A stretch of 26,596 bases of DNA, from positions 1 to 26,596 of the forward strand of contig LSSK01000240.1 of NCBI GenBank assembly GCA_001969505.1, given 5' to 3'. Source of the DNA: Zancudomyces culisetae (lineage: Eukaryota; Kickxellomycota; Harpellomycetes; Harpellales; Legeriomycetaceae). Each line of letters opens with the position of its first letter. Position 1 is the stretch's first letter. The translations under genes were made by a program, and so were the position numbers. The notes below the pieces were generated by a model. It saw nothing but the letters and a program-made list of their open reading frames with translations. It made no database searches and was not told where the DNA came from. This document shows positions 1 to 8,723 of the stretch, one piece after another.

Positions 1-2154
1 TATCTAGCTTTGTGCTTCTGAGTCAGCCAGAGTCTAGACAAGGAACGTACTATATCAACGATTGAAAATGCATACTTGATTATGACCTCTTTTACATTTT
101 ATCTACAATCCAAAGGCAAAGTAAATCGTTCTTACCCACCGCAGGATCTGATTCATTTGATGTTATTTTCTCGAATATTTCTATAGAGTATCGCCAATAA
201 AGAAAATATAAGCATCTGATATTTCGATTTGCGATACCACAAATCTCATCTTAAAAAATGTGTTTATAATCCTAGACAAAAAAAAGTATATAAAAAGAGA
301 GAAAAATACCTGCAGAAATGTTATGTGATTTTAGAGCTTCCTCCCAATTGCAATCATCTTCAAACTCTTCCGCCCTTCTACTGTACAAGTGTGCCTAAAA
401 ATAATAAATCGTTAAGCATCTTTTCTTACTTTTCGAGATCTAGATTGACGTACGTATATTCCCAGTTATAGAATTTAACAAAAAACGCTACACTACCTCT
501 TCCATTCGTATTTAGTGCTTTCAAAATTTCACTATTTTATCTTTTGTCCAAACAGTACTTTGCACTGACCTGTCGTTGGTAATGTGTGCTTATAGCAATA
601 AATTCCAAGCATAAGCAAAATTTCTAGTTGGGGGTTTTTTTTTGCGGAGCGTCCAGCTTAAGAGCCCAAGACCCCGTGACAAGCTTTGCACCGGATAAAC
701 TTTGTGCAAGCCTCTGATTCTCAAACTAGCTCCTATGATGATTGGGCATCAACCCTGTGATTTTAAACCAATCCCTTTCTGCGGCAATAAAATCAATATC
801 ATCCGTTTTTCACACGAATTGCCACCTGAAAAATAGGCGAATGATAGGGGGGTATGGTCACCCCATATACACGCCAAAAAAGTGCACTCACTTTACTCTT
901 AGACTTCAACACATGCACAACTTTAATAATCATCTTGCAAATGTATTAAACATACACCAACGTCATTAGAAAAACAGAATTTAAATTTCTTAATGAGGAA
1001 TCTCTAATTATAGATTCTTTCCTTGATGCACAAAAAAAAAACGGACTAGGAACAAAGTTACATACAAAATAAAATAAAACAGCTGAAATAGTAACTGTCC
1101 AGTTCCTATTTAGAACATTACATTATACCTCTACACTAGCTTACATTTATAGACATAGTATTCTTTTTTTTGCTGCCATAACAGAGCATCCGTTAGTAAT
1201 AGTAATGGATACTACAAAATCTTCTAATTGGCTTGACGCTTAAGCTTACTTAAGAAGTGCATAAATATTGATAAAGAAGAGAGGAGTAAATGACACAATA
1301 ATCACATCGTCCGAAAAAGTACAGTATATTGTAGCCATTAAACATGTTTTTATTGGCCTTTTCTCCATCTTTTTTTTTGAAATTGCCATGAATAACAGAG
1401 GTTTTAAGATAGAATGTGTTTTTGCTGTTATTGTGTGTTGTAATCCCCAACAATATGAAACCCACGTCATTAGACAAATAGGTCTGATCTTTAGATGATG
1501 CTACGGACGATTTTTTTTTAATAATAAATGTGAGATTATATAAAAATTACAAAGTATAACACTTTTACATTTATAAGTGGGAAATCGACAACTGGACAAT
1601 TTTGAACATTTAATTCTGCTGCTTCCCTCCCCCCCAAAAAAGCAGTTGAAATGTTAGAGTTGGGATTGGTTCATTTTTTTTGCGATTCCGGCTTTCAGCA
1701 TGTACTTTTAATCACACTCTAAATTCATGAAAATGTGATCATCTCAATCTATCTGTGGTGGTTACAGACGAAATATAATGTCGACTGAAATGATTTCCGT
1801 ATTCCTGTAACTATGCAAAAACGTCATATGGTCTGGGTTACCTTGTATCAGATGATGCATCAAGTATGCTTTAAGAATTCTGTCATATGTGTTAGAGCTG
1901 GATGTAAGACTACTTTTTTCGCTCTATTAGTACTAATTTTTTGTTGGACATAAAATCAAGATTTTAGATTTATTTTCACATGAAAATATTGATTTTGATT
2001 AATAAAGGTGTATTACGTAAATACACGTCATTGAGGAAGTAAAATATTTTAAAAAAATGCACCGAGTCTAAGGGCGTGATTTTTTGAAAAGTTGTTGTAG
2101 CCGATGTTTACAAATAAATAGCTATATTAAGCGCAAATTAGATAAGACAAGACA

Positions 2155-2174
2155 ATACGAATTGTAATTCGTAT
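2155..2174. repeat. 20-bp near-palindrome
   Basis: Arms ATACGAATT (2155-2163) and AATTCGTAT (2166-2174) are perfect reverse complements separated by GT. This could be a dimeric protein-binding site or a short hairpin. No gene lies close by. Confidence 0.5.
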
Positions 2175-3380
2175 AAATTTTAATTTGAGAAGTGGAATTC
2201 CTTTTGTAGTAGCAGGTGACATGAAAATCGGAAATGTAATATAGATACTAACACATCAGTGGGATTATTCGGCGAACAAATGAAAAAAATGAATCAATGC
2301 GGCTGATTATTAATGCGTTGTCAAAATCCGCGGGAATTTTAATAATTACGGGCTCGATTAACTATCTTCGCAACTATCTAAATTGAAATCTAGGAAACTA
2401 CTTATAACACATTTCGCCTAAAAAATATTGCTCGTCTGAACCACTTATAAATGCCGCTTACGCATTTAAAATTGATGAATTTGCAGAAAAAGAGATTTAC
2501 GGCTGCTTTTGTGTATATTGGATTTATCCAGCTAGGAAATAAGTACCAGAATATAATTTTTTTTTACACATCCATCTCAATTTTTCCGCAAATAAAAAAG
2601 TTTTTGGGCGATGTTGGATATAACAGAAATACACAACTAACATGTATAGAATCGTGCGGGAGCTGACCAATGGTCCTGGTGATACCACTAGCTCTTAGGA
2701 ATGTTGATTTTATGCCATTCAGAAATAATTATGATAGTTTTTAATTTAGAGGCGAGAGGAGCATTGTTTGCAAAGCAGTGTTACTTAGCGCCAGTAATTG
2801 ACTTCTAAATTCTAAAAAAGAAGTGGGGTTGCATTACCCAGAGGGAAAAATGAAACGAGATTCAACAGTAATACCCTATTTGGTTTTACACCATATCGCT
2901 TTCAAGTCGGTGAGCAAAAACCAAGTCAGCCGAAACTAGATATACTCATTTACATCACGCATTCTATAAAAAATATTAGTATGTACATATTAAGTTTTAT
3001 AGCGGATAAGGCTGAAAGCTAGCCATCTAAGCATACTCGCATTTTACTCCAAAGAATGTGGTAAATATTCCCTAAAGCGAAAAATTTGGTGCCTTTACCT
3101 TGGTATCATGAATTTTTATGAGAAAAAATCAACCCAATGCTTTGCTGAATATGTACAAACAATAAAGGCGGCATACTATTTACTTCTTAGAACACAAGCA
3201 ATGCATAAAAAAGGCGCACATTTCCTCTCTAAATAGGGTCAATGTACAGCTCGAGCTATACAGGGAACCACTATAGCTTGCACTAGAGCATCAAAAAGAC
3301 TGAAGTGGAGAAATCAAACCTAAATTTGCAACTCGCTCGGGGGATGTAGATGTACTCTGGTATTTTATGTCCAATGACTG

Positions 3381-3405
3381 CGTTTTCGCTTTTTTCACGA
3401 AAACG
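3381..3405. repeat. Short inverted repeat
   Basis: CGTTTTCG (3381-3388) and CGAAAACG (3398-3405) form a perfect 8-bp stem with a 9-nt loop. It is isolated, with no adjacent gene and no assigned function. Confidence 0.45.
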
Positions 3406-4124
3406 AGCAATACCAATAAGCGTAAAAACACATCTTATAAAGTGATATTAATAGAGAATGTTAATTTGATGAATGCTTTTTATAGCAGGCGGTGGCCCAT
3501 TTAAACGGCTTTAATAAAAATGTAATATGGGGAGGAGCAATGGGTATACTTTTGAAACATTGCTATAATACCAAAGGTGTAGAGGCGCATGGAATTTACA
3601 ATGCATAAGCAATAAGTATATCCTGTTTTTAAACTGTTTTTTTTTAATGAATAGGTTTCTCCGTATTGGTATTGTGCAATCGAGGGGTAGTACAAGGGAT
3701 CTTATTAAGAACAATTACCTACTCATTTAATGTAAAAAATGTAAGGGTAAGAACTATTATAATGAACAGAATTTTGTGGAGACCTGGGATTGCATTGAGA
3801 AATATTTAACTTTGACACCCTGAAAATTCTACTTTATACATTTAATTGATAAAGCGAAGTATTTAATCATGTTTTTTGTTGCTGGGGGACTGGCTAAGAA
3901 GCTGATAAATAGGTACGGGACCATACGCACATATGAATTTTTCCGAAAAGAGTATTAAAAATGTGCCTCATCTCAAACTGGAAAATTTAATCCTCAAAGA
4001 ATAAGAAACTGTTACTGAATTATCCAAACCAAATCATTCACTAAAAACAGTTCAATTCATTCTACCTGGGTTGATATAATGATATTGTATGTTTCAAGCG
4101 ATAATGAGAAAATTCTTTACTTGG

Positions 4125-4247
4125 GAATTGGTAAATGATAATTTTTCAGTTTTCACAATATCTGAAATTGCCCAATTAATAATGGAAGGGCTATAACAAT
4201 CCATTATAGTATGTTTACGCAATAACAACGTGTCTTATTACCAATTC
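4125..4247. repeat. Nested inverted repeats, possible fold-back element
   Basis: A perfect 10-bp inverted repeat, GAATTGGTAA (4125-4134) and TTACCAATTC (4238-4247), encloses a second perfect 8-bp hairpin, ATAATGGA (4179-4186) and TCCATTAT (4200-4207). The 123-bp size and nested symmetry resemble a small MITE or fold-back element. No target-site duplication is visible at the borders and no second copy was found in the window, so the mobile-element reading is only inferred. Confidence 0.3.
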
Positions 4248-4789
4248 TTTTAGATTTGTGGATTTTTATGTAAACCAATTTAACTAAAAGAGGAAGTGAA
4301 AAGCTAAATTTAAAACTTGTTCAGAGCTCACCCAAGATCAAGTGAAATCCGAAGTAGTATCTAAATTATGCGTAGTTTGTTAATGTTTTCTGTTTTTTTT
4401 GCACTCCATTGAACCATGTTTGAGAACGTAAAAAATGTCCAGAAAATCACCAACAGTTTTCTTGGTAAGCATTTTTTTTTGTGCATGCAAGTCTCTTTGA
4501 TGAAACGGCTTTCTTCTTGCAATGACGAGCATATTCCCCGCTCTGCTATTGACACAAAAGAAAGAAATATCGTAAAGGCCATACAAATATTTATACATTC
4601 TACAAAACACATACCAACGAGTAATAGCACTAGTCCCACCTCATGCCTTTACCAAAGTTTATAATTGTAAAACAAGAAACCGTACATATGCTCAAGGTAA
4701 CTAGTAGCTTTTGGCCCAAGTACCTTTCCAAATTTAATCATCTAATATCCTTTTGAAACTTTAGCCCTACTTAGGTTCCAGGTTAAAAA

Positions 4790-4873
4790 TTCAAAGTTCA
4801 AAATTCAAAATCCAATGTCCAAAATCCAATGCCCAATATCCAACATCCAATATCCATTATACAAAACTCAAAG
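4790..4873. repeat. Degenerate heptamer tandem repeat, 12 units
   Basis: Twelve consecutive 7-bp units run from TTCAAAG at 4790 through TTCAAAA, TCCAATG, TCCAAAA, CCCAATA, TCCAACA and similar, to CTCAAAG at 4867-4873. The consensus is about TCCAANA. The period stays at exactly 7 despite base drift, so expansion and later decay is likely. It lies about 190 bp upstream of the proposed start of the zinc-finger gene and could be a promoter repeat or a neutral minisatellite. It is not a recognised telomere repeat. Confidence 0.75.
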
Positions 4874-5061
4874 CGAAAATTTTTTTATATATATTATAAC
4901 TCTCCGGACCAGTGGATACATTCAATACTGTACTGTATATCACAACAATAAATAATAAATAATAAACATTATAATATATATATATTTATACGAATATATA
5001 TATTATTGTATTTTTGTTTGCTTTTAATTATTTTTCTTGACATAAAACAATAGAGGGTATT
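4874..5061. other. AT-rich low-complexity tract
   Basis: Runs of AATAAT, TATATA and similar dinucleotide and trinucleotide repeats (about 4950-5012) lie just upstream of the zinc-finger gene. This is probably a nucleosome-poor promoter region. No canonical TATA box can be singled out within so much TA sequence. Confidence 0.4.
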
Positions 5062-6919
5062 ATGGTAAGTTGGTGAATTAACAACTCTAAACAAAGACAT
5101 GGTAAACTACTATAAATAGTAATAATAATAATAAAAAAGAAAAAGAAAAAAAAGTAGATGAAATATGGTAAAGGTATCGATTATGATGGTGAAAGCAATG
5201 TAGTGTTATGAATTTGGCACTCTAGCCTAAGAACACTAAAGCTAAAAATTTACAGCAGTAATCATACCAAACAGAAATACGAGATAGGTTCAACAGTTGT
5301 AGTATTACATCAAATAGGAAAGTTCGAGTAGCAGCGAAAGACTTGGTCTACTGGCAAAACTTGCACATGGTAGTGAGAATACAATTATCACTGAAAAGCA
5401 GATACTAAGTGCCCCACCCATGTACACAGGTAGAAAGACGGCCTCACTTGTATTAAATAATGGTATGTACAGGAACAAGAGAAGAAACATTGTAAACCAC
5501 TATCGGAGGAGTGCAAGCCCACTCCCCAAGCTTTTCTCTGATAGTTATACAAACGGCGTTAAGGAAAAAATAAACGATTGCATTCAAGCAAGGACTACGC
5601 ATATTCCTCAGCGATTTACTGACGTGATAGTACCGCAATACAACGGGTATTTTGATTTAAATAAACCTACGCCTACACCTACACCTACCTCGAAAGCTAC
5701 CAGCCTAAGAAAAGACAACAGTCTTGCAGGCATTCTGGAAAATTTTGAAACCAATGATGGTAGGTGCACTTATCTTACCTTAAATATTATATACTACATT
5801 ACCTTTTCTATTTCAAATATTGTTTCAACTCCGGGTCTCTCACCACCAGTGATTTCCTCGCCCATATTAACTAGTTCACAGTAACCGATATTTCGGGTGT
5901 ATTTATTATATATTAATACGTGTACACTATCTATAAAATAGAGGAAAAAACATCATGTAATAGGCAAAGCGTAAATTTTCTGCTAAACGAGTTTGATGTA
6001 GAACCGCTCCCAAAACTACCAAAACTGTCAAAATTTACTGACCACAATATAATCGGAAACGCGGCGTTTTTAGAATCTAGATCAAATGGCAATATATGCG
6101 CTATGTTTCAAGAGCCTTCTAGTGAAAATAGTAATGGTGCTGATCTAGAGATAGAGCCATGTAGGTGGAAAGGCTGCAAAGAATACTTTTCCAACCCAAC
6201 TATGCTAATGGAACATATCAGCAACCATCACATAGGGAGGGGAAAAACTATATATATCTGTAATTGGACTGACTGTGGGCGATTACAACGCCCCTTCACA
6301 AAACGCCACAAGCTTCTCAATCACCTTCGTACACATACTGGCGAACGACCTTATTTATGTAAATTTCCTGACTGCGGAAAACGATTTTCCCGCCCTGACT
6401 CGTTACAAACGCACGTAAAAACGCATTCAGGATTAAAACCATTTGTATGCGGACACAATAACTGCGGAAAAGCTTATTTTCATGCTCGATCCTTGAGAAA
6501 ACACGAACTATCCCATCTGAGTGAAAAAAATACAATTGAAAATAATGAACATCGTAATATCTCCCATGACGATGACACGGGTAACTTTGATAGTTCTGTA
6601 TTTTAGAATAAAGGTACTTCAGCAGACCACCACCTTGATTCGCTTTTGTTAACAAAAACACGTCGTATCACTCAACCTCTCTCTCTCTTCTTCCCTCTCG
6701 TTCTCCAAAAAACATGCATAAACATAAACATAAACATAAACACAAACATAAACATAAACATAAACATAAACGTACACACATACACATACACGTACACACA
6801 CATTTTTCTTCACTTGCTATTCAGTCTCTTTTTTCCCTTGTCACTGTTTTTTTGCAGGGTATGCACACAGCATCCTTCAGAATTTGGACTTGGAAAACAC
6901 ACAAGGGACTGTAAATTAA
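5062..6919 (+). CDS. C2H2 zinc-finger transcription factor, GLI/ZIC/Zap1 type, spliced
   Basis: Four tandem C2H2 fingers lie in the exon ending near 6580: CRWKGC...H-x3-H, CNWTDC with a long 15-residue middle, then CKFPDC and CGHNNC, joined by TGERP- and SGLKP-type linkers. The Cys-x4-Cys spacing with Trp after the first Cys in fingers 1 and 2 is typical of GLI/ZIC/Zap1-like nuclear DNA-binding proteins. Proposed exons: ATG 5062-5064; 5318-5759; 5942-6580; 6858-6919, giving about 381 residues. The 5318-5759 exon is open well upstream of its first ATG (5420) and reads like protein (ESSSSSERLGLLAK...). A start codon directly before a GTAAGT donor at 5065 would join it in frame. Conservative alternatives are a start at 5420 and an unspliced end at stop 6606. 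A (Pro-Thr)4 tract comes from a hexamer repeat at 5666-5689. Target genes are unknown. The fingers are secure; the outer exons are inferred. Confidence 0.75.
5065..5317 (+). other. Candidate first intron of zinc-finger gene
   Basis: GTAAGT (5065-5070) directly follows an ATG, and the acceptor TCAAATAG ends at 5317. Phase 0 joins Met to the open frame starting GAA AGT TCG. ATG followed by GTAAAC (about 5099) or GTAAAG (about 5165) would give the same protein, so the exact donor is uncertain. Confidence 0.35.
5666..5689 (+). repeat. In-frame hexamer microsatellite (CCTACA)4
   Basis: Four CCTACN units encode alternating Pro-Thr in the N-terminal half of the zinc-finger protein, before the DNA-binding domain. 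Confidence 0.85.
5760..5941 (+). other. Intron in zinc-finger gene
   Basis: The donor is GTAGGT at 5760 and the acceptor is ATAAAATAG ending at 5941; the intron is 182 nt, phase 1. The split codon (G + AG) gives Glu and joins ...NFETND to EEKTSCNRQ. The downstream frame is closed by TAA at 5914-5916, so the acceptor must lie after that. The AG ending at 5963, for comparison, does not fit the phase. Confidence 0.65.
6581..6857 (+). other. Candidate 3' intron of zinc-finger gene with ATAAAC repeat
   Basis: Donor GTAACT follows ACGG at 6580. The acceptor is a strong polypyrimidine tract ending TTTGCAG at 6857. The interior holds a CT-rich tract (about 6671-6706), an ATAAAC hexamer array (about 6717-6770) and an AC-rich tract (about 6770-6802). 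Splicing replaces the short tail NFDSSVF with YAHSILQNLDLENTQGTVN and a stop at 6917-6919. Confidence 0.45.
6717..6802 (+). repeat. ATAAAC hexamer array followed by ACAC-rich tract
   Basis: About nine near-perfect ATAAAC units (one reads ACAAAC) run into a tract of TACACA/CGTACACACA. It probably lies in an intron of the zinc-finger gene; otherwise it is in the 3' UTR. Confidence 0.85.
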
Positions 6920-7397
6920 GCATTATGATAATTATGTATCGATATCTATCTGCAAAGAAGTATAAAATATTAATTTAACAATTAAACATATATGTTTGCT
7001 TTAATATATAACTCTTTTCATTTAGAACTTTTTGTTTACAGTTTTGTAAAACATTAAGCAGAATCTATTAGACTATAAAGTTTTACAGCTTATAGTTGCA
7101 TTTATATAAACAAACCGCACTATAAAGTGATTGAATACACGCTGGCACTGTAAGATTGACACTATTGTAATATGCATCCTCATACAAAATAAATGACAAG
7201 TGTTGGCGTTGAAGTTTGGATAAGTCCTATACAACCCAAAGGTATTCAGTTATGATAAAAAAATATTTCAATCTAAGGTTATGAGTACACTTTTTGGTAC
7301 ACTTTTAACTTTGTATCTGTATCCTGCCGTTCCTATATAAATACTCAATCACAATTTTATGACTATTTAACTATGCTAAAACAAAATATCGAACACT
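6920..7397. other. Intergenic, 3' region of zinc-finger gene and upstream of small ORF
   Basis: An AATAAA at 7188-7193 is a possible poly(A) signal for the zinc-finger gene. A clear TATATAAA at 7334-7341 stands about 60 bp before the ATG at 7398. Otherwise the stretch is featureless AT-rich sequence. Confidence 0.4.
7334..7341 (+). promoter_or_regulatory. TATA box
   Basis: TATATAAA lies 57-64 bp upstream of the ATG at 7398, a normal spacing for a TATA promoter with a short 5' UTR. In this AT-rich DNA the match alone is weak evidence. Confidence 0.4.
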
Positions 7398-7733
7398 ATG
7401 TTTTCTACTATTTGTGTTAACAACAAACCTAGTAGCATATGTGTCTTGTCAACCACTAATACTTTGATAATACTCATATTTTTCGTGAATTTTTTTCCCC
7501 TAACTGTTTCCTCAAACTCTTTTTTACCAGGACAGATGTGTACAATGTTCTATAAAAAAAATAAAGACTGGGATGCGTTAATGTTAGCAAACATGGTAAT
7601 AACATCGATAATAGGAGTAGTAATAATGCTAGTAATAGCAAAGTGCAGTCCAACCCCACCCACTGACTGTTTGATCTTAAAATACAAAACCAAAAAGAGG
7701 AAACACAATATTGTTCATGTGATGAAAAAATAA
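7398..7733 (+). CDS. Possible small two-TM membrane protein, no known family
   Basis: This 111-codon frame starts at an ATG. It has a hydrophobic segment at about residues 22-38 (LIILIFFVNFF), a short loop with Lys-Lys-Asn-Lys, a second hydrophobic segment at about 62-83 (ANMVITSIIGVVIMLVIA), and a basic tail (KYKTKKRKH, ending MKK). The positive tail suggests a cytosolic C terminus. A TATA box lies at the right distance upstream. I do not recognise the family. It could be a lineage-specific gene or chance, because AT-rich DNA readily encodes Ile/Leu/Phe-rich stretches. The next gene downstream on the same strand is the NIPA-like transporter. Confidence 0.35.
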   Translation: MFSTICVNNKPSSICVLSTTNTLIILIFFVNFFPLTVSSNSFLPGQMCTMFYKKNKDWDALMLANMVITSIIGVVIMLVIAKCSPTPPTDCLILKYKTKKRKHNIVHVMKK

Positions 7734-8723
7734 TGTGAATTCAGCATGAAACGCAAGCTCCGCTAGTTGGTCATACCACCTAGTATATAGATTAGTCAAC
7801 TTTTACAATAGTGCACAACTTTCCTCTCTATATAAAAGCATTTTTGTAAAATTGCATTGATTAGCGACTGTACACACTCGTTCTAATTGTTTTTTTTTTT
7901 TGCCTCTCACTGGTCTTTATTACCATTGTCACTTAATTCGGGGAAATCGCAATTAGCTCGGTGATAGACAAAGTAGAATTTATAAATCTGCTATTCAAAC
8001 AAGCCAACATCTCATGACGAAAAAAGCTATTTTCGTTTGGTTCATTGCAATCTCGTGCGCAATGTTATTCAAATTATTACAGGGCGTGAGCAAATCCACG
8101 AATAAAATCGTGTGTAAATTTATTGCCCATACATATGTTTGTTTTCAAGTACCACATTATAAACGCAACTCACTTTTTGGCCAATAGGGTATCTAAATTT
8201 TTGGAATCCAACACACCTTTAGTTTTTACGAGAAACCAAAACATAATCACGTTTTCCTCAGCTAAGAGGCTGCAAAGCAAGAAATGCAGCCCGGAAATTG
8301 CAAATTTGCAAAATATTACTTTGCTAAAGGGTCCATTACAATACTTCCCCCCCCAAAAAATAAGGTTGGCTTGGCTTTGTTCTAATTGGAAGTTCTTAAA
8401 ACATAAATTAGCTCAGTAACAAAGGTATAAGCGTAACTTGTACTCATTTTTTAGTTTTTTTTTGTATTACCAACAAAGATAGAACATATATTTATACCTT
8501 CTATATCTTCTATCAGAAGAATGCAACTTTTAATGAACTACCTACAGTATAAGCCATAGCTTTATTTTTTAATTCTTGATCAAATTCTATAAAACAGTAT
8601 ATTAAACAGCTAATTTGGCTTATTTCTTCTTATAACAGCAAGACCAATAACGAGAATAAAAACAAACACGAAATATCATAGACAATTGTACTTTCAGACA
8701 CACAACTCTTGACTTGTATAAAT
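7734..8723. other. Intergenic upstream of NIPA-like gene
   Basis: It holds a TATA-like TATATAAAA at 7829-7837, a T-run, and one signal-peptide-like mini-ORF (8014-8187). A C8-A6 run lies near 8347. The 5' flank of the NIPA-like gene shows no distinct TATA box. No RNA gene was seen. Confidence 0.4.
8014..8187 (+). CDS. Doubtful 57-codon ORF with signal-peptide-like N terminus
   Basis: ATG at 8014, stop TAG at 8185-8187. The N terminus MTKKAIFVWFIAISCAM has a short Lys-Lys n-region, a hydrophobic core and small residues at the end, as in a secretory signal. The rest is short and contains two Cys (residues 34 and 43). A TATA-like TATATAAAA stands about 180 bp upstream. A GTGAGC near 8083 could be a donor joining this first exon to something else, but no partner exon is evident. 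It may well be chance. Confidence 0.2.
   Translation: MTKKAIFVWFIAISCAMLFKLLQGVSKSTNKIVCKFIAHTYVCFQVPHYKRNSLFGQ

Larger units (their letters stand above)
1..4789. other. Gene-poor AT-rich intergenic DNA
   Basis: No reading frame here has a convincing start, domain or splice partner. All open stretches are under about 95 codons and several lack an ATG. The stretch 610-960 is slightly richer in G+C than its surroundings and could be an old decayed element, but no domain is recognisable in any frame. Short perfect inverted repeats occur at 2155-2174 and 3381-3405, and a nested pair lies at 4125-4247. Homopolymer runs (C7-A6 near 1628, several T8-T9) are scattered through it. No tRNA or rRNA was seen. 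Confidence 0.6.

Noticed and set aside
742-969. Possible decayed reverse-transcriptase fragment
   Set aside because: The region is a little GC-richer, but no RT, RNase H or endonuclease motif can be read in any frame.
1246-1498. Overlapping 74-76 codon ORFs on both strands
   Set aside because: They shadow each other, have no domain and contain homopolymer-derived residue runs.
4361-4664. Overlapping ORFs on both strands (plus 4416-4664, minus 4361-4639)
   Set aside because: The minus frame starts at GTG, neither shows a family signature, and mutual overlap in AT-rich DNA is expected by chance.
5410-5422. CCCCACCCA before the ATG at 5420 as a GLI-type autoregulatory site
   Set aside because: It is an imperfect single match to GACCACCCA and probably lies inside coding sequence of the upstream-extended exon.
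8123-8419. 98-codon plus-strand ORF
   Set aside because: The start is TTG (first ATG at 8135), there is no domain or hydrophobic pattern, and it runs through a C8-A6 homopolymer. It overlaps the mini-ORF at 8014-8187 in another frame.
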